Source of the DNA: Blastocystis hominis
Taxonomy: Eukaryota; Sar; Bigyra; Opalinata; Blastocystidae
Assembly (NCBI RefSeq): GCF_000151665.1
Contig: NW_013171815.1
Location: 1,902,361 to 1,966,360 of the forward strand
DNA length: 64,000 nt
Direction: 5' to 3'
Shown here: piece after piece, positions 9,791 through 21,800 of the stretch
Position numbering within the stretch: the stretch's first letter is position 1
How the letters are laid out: each line of letters begins with the position of its first letter
Notes under the pieces: generated by a model
The model's input: the letters and a program-made list of their open reading frames with translations, nothing else
Database searches by the model: none
Told to the model about the DNA's origin: nothing
Program-made: the position numbers and the translations under genes

Positions 9791-10449
9791 ATGGAGGACG
9801 ACAAATTAGACAAGGAAGTAGTACCCAAGGAATCTAGCGCAGAAAATATAGAACCGGAGCAAGCGAAGAATTGGAAATACCAAATCACACATATCGGTAT
9901 AAAATAGAGAGGAAGAAGGTGATGTTTGTAGATGGGTTTCGTCGTAATTTAATATTGTCGTTGTGGGGAGGAGGTATCGATTCTGAATCAAGTTGAGTGG
10001 ATAGGTGCGACCGGAGCTGTTTTGGGGTATTCTCTTTCCGTTTTGAAGGGAAAGCCTATTCAAATGTATATGACATCGATGACAATGTCGTTTGGTCTCG
10101 GCTGCATGGTTTTCTATGGAACTCACCATTACCTGCAACGTGGAATGGGAAATACTGCTTTTACCTGGATGGTGTCAGGCGCTGCTACCGGAATCGTCGG
10201 CGGTCTTCTGACCAACCCCCGCTACCTTCCCTTTTCGACACTCTGTTTCACAGGTCTAGGCGCAGTCGGTTATTTGGTGACTCTTTAAATCGCTTTTTGA
10301 CTTCGTAGACGTTCTTGGGATGGAATCGCTTCTATCGCGTGAAGCAACTGCGTCTAAAGCGTGAGCAAGCAGGTCTTTCCGAGGCAGAAAAGAACGAATT
10401 GTATGACTTGACGCATCTGAAGAAACCAAAGTGGATATCCAAAGTGTAG
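9791..10449 (+). CDS. Small multi-span membrane protein, possibly Tim17-like
   Basis: Four exons (introns 9897-9931, 9974-10004, 10277-10308; 35, 31, 32 bp) give 186 residues. A charged N-terminus of ~45 residues is followed by about four short hydrophobic, glycine-rich segments (GGGATGAVLGYSLSV; MSFGLGCMVFYG; SGAATGIVGGLLT; LGAVGYLTFLGW) and a basic amphipathic tail ending LKKPKWISKV. Size, helix number and Gly-rich helices resemble the Tim17/22/23 group of mitochondrial inner-membrane proteins, or assembly factors of similar shape, but no diagnostic motif is certain. Stop is an encoded TAG. Confidence 0.5.
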
Positions 10450-10478
10450 AATGTTTATGATGACCAAACAAAATCACA

Positions 10479-12799
10479 CTAAAGTACTACTGAAAAGTCA
10501 TAGGAGTAGCTGAGAAGTGAAAGATACTGGTAGAACAAGGAAACAGAATCCGCAATGCTTCGATCATCCTCCTTGTCGCACGTGTCCCCATCAAAATACC
10601 AAAGCAATACGATCTGGTTATTTGTCCACAGATTCGTGAGCACTTTCTGCAGCCCGCCCAGCAAATACTTCAAGTGCTGCTTCACGAACGCCACGACATT
10701 CTCGAACCCTTTCTCACGCAGCGTCTCGAAAAACCGAATGATCGAAATCACCGTTTCCAGCTGGGTATAGCCCATTTTCTCCGGAATTCTACATCACACC
10801 CGACCTCCACACCCCACAAATAGAGCGTCTTCATCAACGCCATACTCAGCACTTTCAGCATCTGCTCTGTCTCTGCATCCAGCGGACTTCGCAGATTCTG
10901 CACTTCCTGCAGCACGAAATACGTCGTGAGCTGCGCGAAGCTTGTGTGAATGATGAGAGCCGACGCCTTCACGCGGCCAAACACCGAGTTCAGCGAGCTG
11001 GCCAGCAGGTCGCTCGTCTCTTGCGAGTAATTCAAATGTGTGAGCGAGCATTCGAAGTTGGTCACCGCGTTCAGCGAGAGAATCGCTTCGCCTCGATGCA
11101 GCGTGAGCTTCTTCTTCTCTGCCTCTGCGGAAGCGCCGCTCTCCTTCTCGTTGGCAGTTTCGCTGGCTTCGTTGCCGCCCATTTCTTCTTCGCTCTGCTT
11201 TTCTTCTTCTTCTTCTTCTTCTTCTTCTTCTGGAGGCACAATTCCGAGTTGTTTGTATTGATCCATCAGATACACGAAGGCAGCAATCAAAAACGGGAAT
11301 CTATCATTCATCGCCTCTTCTCCTGTCTCTCCCTACATGGATTCGTTGCTGATGATCCCCTCAAATAACTGCACGTGCTGGAAAATCGGCGAGTTCCGGT
11401 TTCGATTCGTCGCCGTGTCCTGCTCATTCTTTCGTCCCCATTGCACGAACGTGACGTAATACATGTGCGTCAGCATCATGTACATCGTCATAAACCCGAA
11501 ATACTCGTTCATGCAGAACGATTCGCGATCGATCGGAACGAAATACGATCGCGTCGGAATCGATTTCAATAGCTTCGTATACAGTGCAAACGCGGCTTGT
11601 TTCGTCTATGCTTTACCACGTCTCTCCATGCCCACAGCCGCGTTCTCGCACAGCATCATGCTTAAAAGACAATTGCAGGTAATCGTGAAGCAATACTGTC
11701 GCGAATAAACCCTCGGATAATTGGAATACGCAAAGTCCTGGACGAAAACAATGTATCTACGGTCGAGCAGATCGCTCAGAGCTACGCCAACACCGCGGAT
11801 CCCACCGGGTCGAACATGCAGCGAATCATAAAAATGATGTTTTCGTCTTCGGTGGTCGGCGCTTCCACTCTCTGCAGATTGCTCAGATCCAGCAAGTCCA
11901 TTAAAGGGAGTTTCAGGAGGTTGAGCATGAACAGAATACGGCTTCGGTTGGTAGAACGTTTCTGGAAGACGCTATCGGGGAGTCCATAGTAGAGAATGCG
12001 AAGCAAAAATGCCGCCAAAGAGTATTTCTATGGATGAGCGGTCAGGGAGGGCAGAAACCATAGGGAGACTCAGGATCTGCTTGTTTCGAGAGTAGATCGA
12101 GCGGACGAATTGTAATTCGAGGTAGACGGAGGATTCTGGGAGAGAGGAGAGCGAGTGAGAGCGTACCCTCATCGATGGCACAGTTATTTTGAAGCAGGAG
12201 GATTAAGCCGTCGCAGATTACCCAGAAGAGGAGAAGCATCATGTTTGTAGGGCAAACGTTTATCGTTTCAGCGATCACTGAAACAAGGATGTCTTGCTGC
12301 GGGAGCGAGTATGTCTTTTTTAAGAGGAATGAACACTATGGGAAATACACATTCAAAAGCGAACGAGCTCAATAAGTTGATTAATACTATTGTGAAACAC
12401 GAAAACTAGGCTTGTACAAAACTAAAAAATCATGGCAGTGAAGTGAAATATACCTGCTTAACAAGAATTTGCAACTCACCTCCAGTGTCAACGATGTGTA
12501 TTAACTCATCGATCATCTGTTCCACTCCAACATAGGACTATATTAAAACCACTCCCAAATAGAATACTGCTTCCATTCCACTCATCCCGCTGTCGACCAA
12601 CTCCTTCATTTCGGAAATGCGTGTTTCGGATAGCAATTGCTTTGTTTTAATCATTTCAAACAGTTTCTCCTTTATTTCCTGATCTATCAAGGTACAAACA
12701 AGCACTTACAGCAATCGTCTCCATTGCGTGACTATCCTCTCGCTGTATCTCGGGGAGGTTTTTACAATACTTCTCTAGGATATCGCCCACGCCTTCCAT
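10479..12799 (-). CDS. Large helical protein of unknown function (twelve exons)
   Basis: Twelve exons assemble in a single frame across eleven introns of 26-36 bp, with total coding length exactly divisible by three (657 residues). The start is the ATG at 12799. The product is largely alpha-helical and leucine-rich (for example FLLRILYYGLPDSVFQKR, LFMLNLLKLPLMDLLDLSNL, CMNEYFGFMTMYMMLTHMYY), with a poly-glutamate tract near residue 480 (11206-11233) and a TAG stop. One exon is only 31 bp. The texture suggests a helical-repeat scaffold, but I do not recognise the family. A TTGTTTGG variant of the poly(A) motif follows. Confidence 0.6.
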
Positions 12800-12830
12800 G
12801 GTTTGTGTAAAAAAATAAAAATATAGAAAT

Positions 12831-12900
12831 GCAATAGCCGGGAATCGAACCCGGGCCTGATCCGTGGCAGGGACCTATCTTACCACTTGACTACTATTGC
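12831..12900 (-). tRNA. tRNA-Gly (GCC)
   Basis: Seventy bases fold as a cloverleaf: acceptor GCAATAG/CTATTGC, D-arm with AAGTGGTAA, anticodon stem GGTCC/GGATC around CTGCCAC (anticodon GCC), and T-arm CCGGG-TTCGATT-CCCGG. No intron. It lies 31 bp upstream of the gene that ends at 10479, on the same strand. Confidence 0.95.
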
Positions 12901-13017
12901 TCGCTCACAGTTTGAACAAACTGCTTTATATACCTCCAACTCAGCGCATTCTCCTTTATTTGTCAAACAAATGCAACAACAACAACAACACAATAGAATT
13001 GTAAGGTAAAAGACAAT

Positions 13018-13927
13018 TTAGCGACGTCGACGAGCAGCCATCTTGCTCAAATACTCTCCGGCATCAACACGGTTTGTATTCTTGCCATAAAAGTGGCGTT
13101 TCTGGAATTCCAGAATATCCGAATTGATCGGCTTTCCCAAACTTGCATTGGAATTCTTAGGAAGCGACACCAGCTTGAACCCATCTCTACACAGTAGCGC
13201 AATCGACCTTCCCCGTACACTTTCTTCTCCACCTTCTGCGTGGGATTGAGATCCTCCGTGGACAGGTGAATCACTTTGCTCCTCGGCTTCTCATCCGCCG
13301 GTGTCGTTACTGCAGACAACACCTCTCTATCTATCACACGAAAAAATGCATGCATACGAATTCATAGCCAGCATTTTCAGCGTCTCTTCATCCAAAGTCT
13401 CTTCCACTTTGGCAGTTCGCTGCTTTCTCTTTCGACGCTTGGTCCTATCACTCACACCTCACACACAACAGCTACGCCAGTGCTGCCTCCTTCTGTCTCT
13501 CGTATAATTCCAAAGTCTCTTGCTTCTTTGAAGTATTTCCTACCTCCTCGGGAGCATCATCATCATCACTGCTCGATTCATTGTACTTCCAAAATGGCTT
13601 AGGTGGCTGTCTGTTTGCAGCCACATTCGCTGGACTCGCCTTTTCCTCATTTTCACTGTCCGCCTCCAAAGCCTTCTTCCCGCTACTCATTTCCTTAATT
13701 TCCTGTTCACTCTCATCATCCATCTGGTTCTCTCCGGTCGAAAGTTCATCTTCCTTAACTTCCTCTTCAGAGACAGTTTTCTCTTCATCGCTTTGGTAAA
13801 TCAATTCATTGTCTTCACTTCCATTGTTTCCTTCATCCTCTTCATAATCACCCACCTGCTGGTCAAAATCATCGTTCTCGGGTGCTTCGAAGTCTTCATC
13901 TTCATGGCGTACCAACTTTTTAGGCAT
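13018..13927 (-). CDS. NOL7/UTP16-like nucleolar protein
   Basis: Predicted nucleolar ribosome-biogenesis factor. The N-terminal ~130 residues are very acidic (Asp/Glu/Ser-rich). A basic motif KRRKRKQR follows, and the C-terminal ~60 residues carry the NUC129-type sequence FQKRHFYGKNTNRVDAGEYL before a terminal arginine run. In NOL7 the equivalent reads like HLYGxGTxR. Introns 13445-13475, 13327-13357 and 13187-13218 (31, 31, 32 bp) keep the frame, giving 271 residues with a TAA stop. Family assignment rests on the short C-terminal motif plus overall architecture. Confidence 0.55.
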
Positions 13928-14194
13928 TTCCGAAAGTGAAACAGGAACAAAGTGATTCTATAGGAAATCTTGGAGATCCCATTGAATTGGCTAAATAGTG
14001 CAATGATGCCAGTAATACACAAGGAACAGTTATTTGACAATTCCTCGATGATTGTCCTGAGACTCGTAATTCTTGCAAAACATCATGTTCCGATGTATAT
14101 TGAACCAGCAACACGATTGGTTTCACTCACAATTTGCTTCCTAGTTCGCAGGTTTTGAAAAGTAACAATTGATTTTGGCTCCTTTTATATAGTC
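13928..14194. promoter_or_regulatory. Shared intergenic promoter region, NOL7-like / U1A
   Basis: 267 bp separate the two divergent start codons. It is moderately AT-rich and must hold both promoters. I see no clear binding-site motif and no convincing gene. Confidence 0.4.
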
Positions 14195-14973
14195 ATGGAC
14201 ATGGACATGGATATGGAAGAGGACGTGGAGATGTATACTCCTACGGCCCCTGTTGCCCCTGATCAACAAGCTGTGCCTGTAGCCGCAACGCCGTCTCCTA
14301 TACATACTATTTACATACGGAACTTAAACTATAAACTTCAGCCTAACGAACTTCGCAAATCGCTCTACATGGAGTTTATCAAGTTTGGGAAAATATTAGA
14401 TGTTATTGTGGGAATCAAGCGCTTCGCTCTGCGTGGCCAAGCGTGGATTGTCTTTGACCAGGTCGAGTCTGCTGTTCGTGCCATAGCGGAGATGAATGGA
14501 AAGGTCGTTCTGAATCGTCCTGTGGTAAGTATTTTGCGCTGTGTGTGATGTCAAGACGGTGACCTTCGCAAAAACGGAATCGGACATTATTCTGAAGAGA
14601 GAAGGTCGCTTTACCTACGTTAAGCGTACATTCCAGTCCTATGCAGAAATCCATGCTCGCGAGATGGAGGAGAACGAGGGTCGTGCTGCTGCTGTGCGTT
14701 GCGCTTTGTGAGTGTTATGCGTAGGCTCGCATCCACAACAATCCTCCGAACAACAAATTAATCCTCTTCGATCTTCCAACGACCATCACAAAGGAGGTAC
14801 TGCTTCCGATCGTCCAGCCCTACGTCGGATTCCACGATTTGGGAATCGTGCCTGGCCGTGGCATCGCCTTCGTGGATTTCAACACTATACACAACGCAGA
14901 AGTGTGCTTAAGCGCGATCAAGTCGGCAACCCTTCCTACAGGAGAGAAGATATACGCATCGTATGCTAAGTAA
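14195..14973 (+). CDS. U1A/U2B''-type spliceosomal protein (two RRMs)
   Basis: Component of U1 and/or U2 snRNP that binds an snRNA stem-loop. RRM1 has RNP2 TIYIRNLNYKL and RNP1-like RGQAWIVFDQ with the U1A/U2B'' ending NRPVTVTFAKTESDI. After a charged linker, RRM2 has LILFDLP and RGIAFVDF and ends EKIYASYAK, matching the family C-terminus. Introns 14525-14555 and 14694-14724 (both 31 bp) give 238 residues with a TAA stop. An acidic, methionine-rich leader precedes RRM1. Protists usually have one SNF-type protein serving both particles, which is likely here. Confidence 0.93.
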
Positions 14974-15050
14974 TGCTATTGTTGTTGCTATTGTTGTTTG
15001 TGCAAAAAACAAGTCTAAGGAATAATCTGTATATCACCTTGTACACCCTT

Positions 15051-15413
15051 TTACTTCTTCACACGGAAGGAGCATCCAGTAACGACGTGAGCCTTACCTC
15101 CGGAAGGAGTGCAAAGGAGGGCATTGCAGCTACACCATCAACACGGCCTCAAAACTCCTACTTCTCACAAACAACAGCGGTCTGTGCATGGCTGAACACA
15201 GTGGTACTACGCATTAGGCAAAAACCGAAGTCACAAACATAGTCAGGCAACCGGGGCACTTGACATCCATAAAATAGCTGTTAGGGGCCTGGACAAGGCG
15301 CTTCAGCTTGTGCTTCTGAGCTTCATCTTCAGCAGTAGGATAACGGAGATCGTTCACCTAAAATACGGTTAGACACTCCGCACATCAGGAATAGCCTCTA
15401 CATGACCTACCAT
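15051..15413 (-). CDS. RPS27: 40S ribosomal protein eS27
   Basis: Zinc-ribbon protein of the small ribosomal subunit. The family block [19 protein letters not shown] is intact, followed by [18 protein letters not shown], so the four zinc-binding cysteines are in place (CPGC and CENC). The coding sequence is 81 residues. The first intron (15358-15410, 53 bp, longer than most here) falls directly after the ATG. Two further 32-bp introns are at 15207-15238 and 15130-15161. TAA stop. Confidence 0.96.
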
Positions 15414-15638
15414 ATTCGCAAGTTCCAAGAAAGAGATTATTCCAGACTTTTCTAATATTGGTGGAGCTGTTTTGAAGGGAGTTTTTTCTACCATGAGTAG
15501 TTTTTACTACCAAGGGGTGGGATTTTCTTGCTCATTTGATATTCTCGAATAATTTGCATCCTCTCGTTGTATGGAGCGGTGCCTTATGCAGTCCAGAAGC
15601 AGAAATCGTCGTGCGAAGCAAAGAAAGTACACTTCTGA

Positions 15639-15646
15639 AACAAACA
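15639..15646 (-). terminator. TGTTTGTT motif of NAA10
   Basis: Exact reverse-complement match 33 nt past the NAA10 stop. Confidence 0.65.
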
Positions 15647-15678
15647 AGTTCCAATCTCCCCCATAACTCACACTTTTA

Positions 15679-16331
15679 TCACTTTTTGTTTTTCTTTGAT
15701 TTCTTCTCACTGGCCTTCTCACTAGCAGAATCCTCGTTCGAAGCTTCTCCCTTGAAAGCAGGAAGGCCCAGTTCGGCACGCAGAGCCACCAAATCTTGTT
15801 CCATCTTCACTCCATTCTCACCGTCCGCGTAGTACTTTACATCGACATCAATGCGCCTTTCCCTCAAACCACAGAATCGAACCTACTTAAAGCCGAGTGT
15901 TTTTTCATACAGGTGCTGCGCCGCGTAGTTCGACTCCCGCACATTCAGTCGGCAGCGTTTCAAATTGTATATTTCCATCATCTTTCGCTGAGACTGGCGG
16001 ATCAGACGGTTTGCCAAACCCAAACGACGATAGTTGCGATTGACTGCTACAGACGTGATGGCTCCACATGTGGAATCATCGTCATCCCTTTGGCATCAAC
16101 TATTCGAACATTGAGTACACTTTGGCTAGCACGTAGCCAACAACGTGGTTTTTGTCATCCACTGCGACCCACGACAGTTCCGGTGCTGTAATCAGATGGA
16201 AGTAGTAATATTTCATTGTGTAGTTCTCGGGAAGCGACAACAGATTCTGTGTCTGTATCGAAATAAGGTCATCTGTCTACACTTTACTTCTACACTCCGT
16301 TCCGAACATTAAATCGCCGTATCGAAGTCAT
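15679..16331 (-). CDS. NAA10: N-alpha-acetyltransferase NAA10 (ARD1), catalytic subunit of NatA
   Basis: Acetylates protein N-termini co-translationally together with NAA15. The GNAT core is complete: NLLSLPENYTMKYYYFH, VVGYVLAKV, the acetyl-CoA loop RRLGLANRLI (Q/RxxGxG/A), RCRLNVRESNYAAQHLY, and DVKYYADGENGVKMEQDL typical of ARD1. The C-terminal tail is short and lysine-rich. Introns of 31, 31 and 30 bp restore the frame; total 186 residues with a TGA stop. The start at 16331 yields MTSIRRFN, followed directly by the family's DDLISIQ. Confidence 0.95.
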
Positions 16332-16356
16332 CTCGCAAATGGGATGTTTTTCTCTG

Positions 16357-16364
16357 AACAAACA
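16357..16364 (-). terminator. TGTTTGTT motif of the Hsp110-MORN gene
   Basis: Exact match 37 nt downstream of the TAG stop. It lies 26 bp beyond the NAA10 start codon, showing how closely genes are packed. Confidence 0.65.
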
Positions 16365-16400
16365 ATTCTCATTCTACACCCGCAACTCTTTCCAAAGTTG

Positions 16401-18703
16401 CTACTTTCCATCCTGATTCTTCATAAAATGACCCTGTCTCCACTCTCCCTTATACTGTACACTCCCTCTTCGATCAAAGCTCGTTCCGTATCCCTCTCTC
16501 TTCCCCTGTACAAAACTCCCAATATACTCTATCGTTTCTCCTTCGGGATTGATCTCTTCCCCGATTCCCTCCTTCTCATCATTCACGAGCTCTCCCACAT
16601 ACACCAGCTTTTGATTTTGATTGAACACATAACTGAAGTCTGGAATTCCATTCGAAACCTTCGCTACGATCGTGGTTCCATTGCATAATCGACTCCTCTT
16701 CTCTCCGTTCCACAGCTGATTCTGCCTCCATTCTCCACAAAGTTCCACCGATCGATCCGAATAAATCTCCCAGCACGTGCCCTGACCGTTCATCTGATCG
16801 TTTTGCATGCTGCCTGCGTAGTAAACACCCACATTTCGCTGAGGATCATAGTCGATGTACTCTCCCTTTCCGTTCATCATTCCTGCGAAAAACTCCCCCT
16901 TGCGAACAAACCGCTTCACTCCGTCTTCCGGAAAGAAAACATCCAAAATCTCTCGCTTCTCATTAATCATGTTGATCTTCATGTCGATCAACGCTTTCAA
17001 ACTTTGCAGCTCCTCCGCAGAGAAGACCATTCGACTCAGATTGATGTGTTGCACGAACTGCTCGAGATTTTCTTTGATCGCCGGACTGATCTCCATGTCG
17101 CGTAGCCGATTCTTCAGCTCAATCAAGGACCCATCGGTGCTGTTAAACAGCGATGACAATTTCTTGGCTTCCTGATGGCGGGAATTCAAAGTCGCTTCCA
17201 GTCTTTTGCATTTGTCAATCTCTACATGATGATAATGGAGGCGTGGATTCGCGCGTACCTGCTTCGGATTGTCGATAGAAGAAATCGGTCCCGTCTGGAG
17301 GAACGTACGCGTGGTTCAGTTGCTCGATGCAGTTCATCAGAGCCGCCTGCCCGACCGCGCCGGGATCGATTTTATACGCAGCGTACAACGCGGAGCCGCT
17401 GGCGATGCTTTCATCGCAGTTCAGCGTCGTGGTGAAATCGCACTTCCAGCGCTTCTCTTGCAGTTTGGCTTGGAGTGTTCGCTGGATCAACGGAACGCGG
17501 CTGTTTCCCCCAATCAACTCGCATTTCAGGGGAGAAGGACACCCAGCCTTCCGAATGCACTCCAGAAAATCACTGGCGATTTCATCCGCAATGCCTTCGG
17601 CTCGGATCTCCTCCGCGATTTCTCGCTCGGAGAGCATCACGTAGTACTCGTCTTCTTTCTGACTCAAATCCACTCTCGCCTCGTCCAATCCCTTCAAACT
17701 CAGATCGTGTTTGGCCTTCTCTGCCTGATCGTACAGTACGAAGTGGAAGCGATGCGAGGTTTTTGGACAGAAGCCGTAATGCTCTTCATATTTCTTGAGT
17801 AGCACGTTATAAATCACTTTAGTTACACGATCTCCACCACAGAATTCGCGGAATTGATGGGCAGCCAGATCGATATGGTCCTACGGAGAGACAAAGCTAC
17901 TATGAGATTGTACTTGCCAAATTCGAAAAACGGAATATTCTGTAGCGTGAAACCCAGAGTTGAGGATCATTAAATAAAAGGGAGAGTGTTTGCTATAGGA
18001 CGCGAATTGTTTGGCTAGGTTTCGATAGTACACATAGTCCAGAGCAGCTGCCAAGTCACAGTTGAGCGTGTAGCACTGTGGAAGACCCGACAACTCTCTC
18101 GCCTTTTCGAAATTAAATCGGAAATTGGCTGTCGAGTAGGAGGGAATCTACCGCTCACGATCCCAAGGCGATTCTACAGCAAATGCATACACTGCGGGCG
18201 CCTTCGTGGCCTTTTCCACACACGAAACACAGCCATTCATCATCATACCCAAGACATACTCGAGAGGAATTGGATCCTCCACCTCTTTGAGGAGTTTGGC
18301 TTGGATCGGCACATTCTCCTTTCCTTTCTGGAGATAGGGATAAAACATCCAATCGAGATCCGATAGAACCGATACCGTTTTCCCAAAATATTGATAGTAG
18401 TGAAAGACTGCGGTTTTCAAGTGAGAAGCAATCTAGATTTAAAATAATTTTACTTTCATCGACAATATCGTTCGAGAGCGAACCAATATCGCGCAGTCCC
18501 TTGTGAATGTACATGCAATTCCTGTCAGTCAATTTTCCCTCGCATCCCTACAGCGTTTTTCGGCGCGAGTAGCGGTTGAGGAGCACTTCCGTGGTCAATA
18601 ACCCGGGTTTCTGCATACTTTCTTTGGCTTCCGCAATGTAGATAGATTGCGTTCCAATATCGATTCCGACAGGGCAGCAATCGCCCCTAATTACGGATAG
18701 CAT
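16401..18703 (-). CDS. Hsp110/Hsp70-like ATPase domain fused to MORN repeats
   Basis: Residues ~10-420 are a diverged Hsp70-superfamily nucleotide-binding domain closest in texture to Hsp110: phosphate-1 loop VGIDIGTQSIYIAEA, a GGDRV region, a run of helical sequence, and the adenosine-contacting LIGGNSRVPLIQ. A helical segment (~450-540) replaces the usual beta substrate-binding domain. The last ~170 residues contain about six MORN-type repeats (YYAGSMQNDQMNGQGT, YVGELVNDEKEGIGE, YIGSFVQGKREGYGT, YKGEWRQG). The junction is a 37-bp intron that splices in frame; other introns are 30-33 bp. Total 713 residues, TAG stop. MORN repeats bind membranes or scaffold proteins, so a localised chaperone or nucleotide-exchange factor is plausible (inference). 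Confidence 0.8.
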
Positions 18704-18829
18704 ATTTTCTAACAACAAAACATTTAAATTGAAACAACAAAAGGATGGAATTCCACAATTACGAATCTCTTTCACGTTGGCCAAATATCTATTTACGAGA
18801 GAAGTAAATTGTAGAATAGATAGGGATTT

Positions 18830-21800
18830 ATGCGTACTTGTTATTGCTCTATTCCTTTTTTTCTTTTAGTTCTTTATTGTAATACGAGAGAGAGTTGACT
18901 CAATACCTAGGCACTCAGTCTTTGCTGTGTTCAAGGAGCGATCGCCAAGTACCTCTAACCGTGTTTATTCAGAGTGAACGCCCTAGTCGCAATACCCGCT
19001 TTCTTGTGACAAACACATATTCAACACCTGAAATCCTGTACTATGATAGTAAAAACTCGTTGAACGGGTTAATGGAATACACAAAGACGTTGTGCGTCTC
19101 TGAAAATGATCAGATGGCCTACAAGTTGATTGTTGAGACGTACCCTATGGAGTGAGTGTGCTATTTAATAGAAGTGGGGTGATTGACAGTGAGTTGGAAA
19201 TTGCCATATTCTACGGCTATCACACAGTGCGTTCTACCATGCGAATCAAAATCAAGCTTCAGCAATCGGAGCAGCCGACCATCATGAAAGGTCCTTTCAC
19301 CAGTAAGTGTCTGGACGAATTTCCGATGTTTTCTAGTTCCGAATATCGTCTGTTCTACCGGGAAGCAATACTCTCTTTTCAAAAACAACGGTGCCTACTC
19401 CAACCAAGAATACGTGTATATTTGGGGCACAGTTCCCACAACGGGAACAAAGAAGCTGCTCCTCTCCCTCCCCAGCAACACGGACTACATCAGCTACATG
19501 GTGGACGTGTGCATTCCGAACCAGATGGAGAACATCCAGCTGATGCTGAAGTCCATCGGTGGCGGCAGCTGGGGCGACGAATCCTACGTCACCATCTTCG
19601 ATTCGGTCACCGAATCCACGCTCCTCTCCACCACTCTCCCCGAGCGCGAGGGCGTGACGCTCCCCTTTCCCCTCTCGGTCGCGGTGATCCCCGTGGAAGT
19701 GACCATCCGCACGCCCTCGCTGCAGGACCGCGCGCTCATCACGGTCTGGGGCCAGTACGCGGGGCTCAAGACCATGATCGCGGTGCTCGCCGATCCGTTT
19801 CCGTTCCAGCCCCACGTCATCGAGACCGTCCACTTGGCGGCGAACGAAGACGAGCACTACGAGCTGCACTGTTCGCACGTGCGCTCCGACGCGATGACCG
19901 TCACGCTGAGCGTCCGCGGCCGCTCCATCGCGCAGTTCTCGCCGAGCAACGCGACGTCGATCCTCCCGATCGGTCCGCTTCGCCGCGCCGCTTGACGCGT
20001 AGACACCGCGCTGTACTGCCCCGAGGAGGTCTGGCACTCCGTGGAGTTCCCGCGGACGCACATCGACCGCACCTTCGCCTTCCTCTGCCTCGACAACTCC
20101 ACCGGCTACACGCGCCACTGCGACTCCTTCGGCAACTGGGGCGCGCCGCAGGGCCCCGGCTGCCGCTGTCCGCAGGAGGAGGACGAGCACGGCATTCGGT
20201 GGAAGCCCATCCAGGGCGGCTCGGTCGTGCAGCGCTCCTGCGTGGGGCCCACCGTCGGCATGATCGTGCGGAACTGCCTCCCCGAGGGGCGCTGGGTCTA
20301 CGTGCAGGGCGCCTGCGAGGCCATCACGTGCCCGCAGAACCGCAGCCACGAGGTGGTCTGGCCGGCCACGCTGGGCGGGAAGATCGTCACCGTGCCCTGC
20401 GCGTCTTCCGACTCCGTCGCCATGCTGCGCAAGTGCAGCGATCTGGGGCAGTGGGAGAGCATCCAGGAGCGCCCCTGCTTCTGCCCCGAGGAGTCCGACG
20501 GGGCGTTTCACTGGCCACGGACGCAGGGCGGGACGGTGCAGTCGCTGCGCTGCCCCGCGGCCTTCACCGGCGCCATCACGCGGTCCTGCAATCGGCTGGG
20601 GCGCTGGGAGGCGGCGCAGCGGCGATGCAGTCGAATTATGTGTCCCTCCAGGTCGGAATTCGGCGTCACGTTCCCGCGGACAGAGAGTGGAAACGTGGTA
20701 GCGGTGGCGTGCCCGTTCCCGTTCCTCGGCTCGCTGCGTCGCGTGTGCAAGCAGAACGGGGAATGGGGGTACCTCTTCGACGAATGCCAGCCCCCCGCGT
20801 GCTCCGAGTTCCGATTGTCCCGCGACAAACACGGCTGCGTCAGCGTGGACGTCGTGGACCGCGCGATCGGCGAGCTGGTCCGCGTGGATCTGACCCCCAA
20901 GCCCTCCACGATCTCCTCGATGTTCGACGCGACGCTGCCCGCGACGATCTGCGGCCTGGACGCCAACACGGCGTACGACATGTTCCTAACGCGCTTCGTG
21001 AACGGAACCAACCTCCTCACCAAGGCGCCCAGCCGGCAGATCCGGCAGATCTGCGCGGTTCGGAAGATTTACGGGAAGCAGCAGTGCGAGAACGCGACGA
21101 TCCCGCTGCTGCGCGACCGGTACTACGATGAATCGGGGAACGGTGGAAACGGAGGCGGGATGGGGATCCGCGTGCTGCTGCGCGTTCCGTTCTGCTTCGA
21201 CCTCTCCGTGGTGTCGATGCAGCTTCGCATCGAGTGCGTGGACGGCTGCAAGGACGAGCGTCCGCGGATTATGACGCACACCTGCTCCACCGAGCGGCTC
21301 TGCCAATCCGGCAACGCCATCGCCATCACGTCTCCCGCCACGCTCTCGCCCAACGCCACCTATCACGTGTCCACGCGCGCCATCCCCGCTCGCTCGCTCC
21401 TCGCGATTCCTTCGCAGTGGTCCGTGCCGCTGGAGCTCGCGCCCGTTCGGCCAATCGTCGTGCAGCCGCGCCTCCAAGTCATCCCCAAATCCTCGCACGT
21501 GATTCGCCTCACGTGGGACGTGGAGGCCCAAGGCAGGCCGCTCGTCTTCGTCAACTTCTACATCTATGTGTATCTCTCCGCCCCGCACGAAACCACCTTC
21601 GATCCGCGGTATCTCCGCTTTATGGACTCCCAGATGCTCTGCCCCGGCTCGTCGTCCTGCGAGCGGCGAAGCCTGGCGATTCCGATCGCCAGCAAGGACT
21701 ACCGCTACGTGTTCATTCTGCAGAGCGTCCCGATCGACGGGCAGAACGTGATCGCGAAGAACGTGTCGATCGCGTATCAAGTGCCTCGGCAGCCGAACGT

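Noticed and set aside
11040-11368. Plus-strand poly-Phe/poly-Ser frames
   Set aside because: Complement of the poly-glutamate tract of the minus-strand helical protein.
13920-14158. Short frames in the NOL7-like/U1A intergenic region
   Set aside because: 60-70 codons, no homology, no splice-site support; promoter DNA of two divergent genes is the simpler reading.
19152-21131. 659-codon Arg/Pro-rich plus-strand frame
   Set aside because: Wrong-frame reading of the large secreted-protein gene; the correct frame has a signal peptide, conserved cysteine modules and consistent splice sites.
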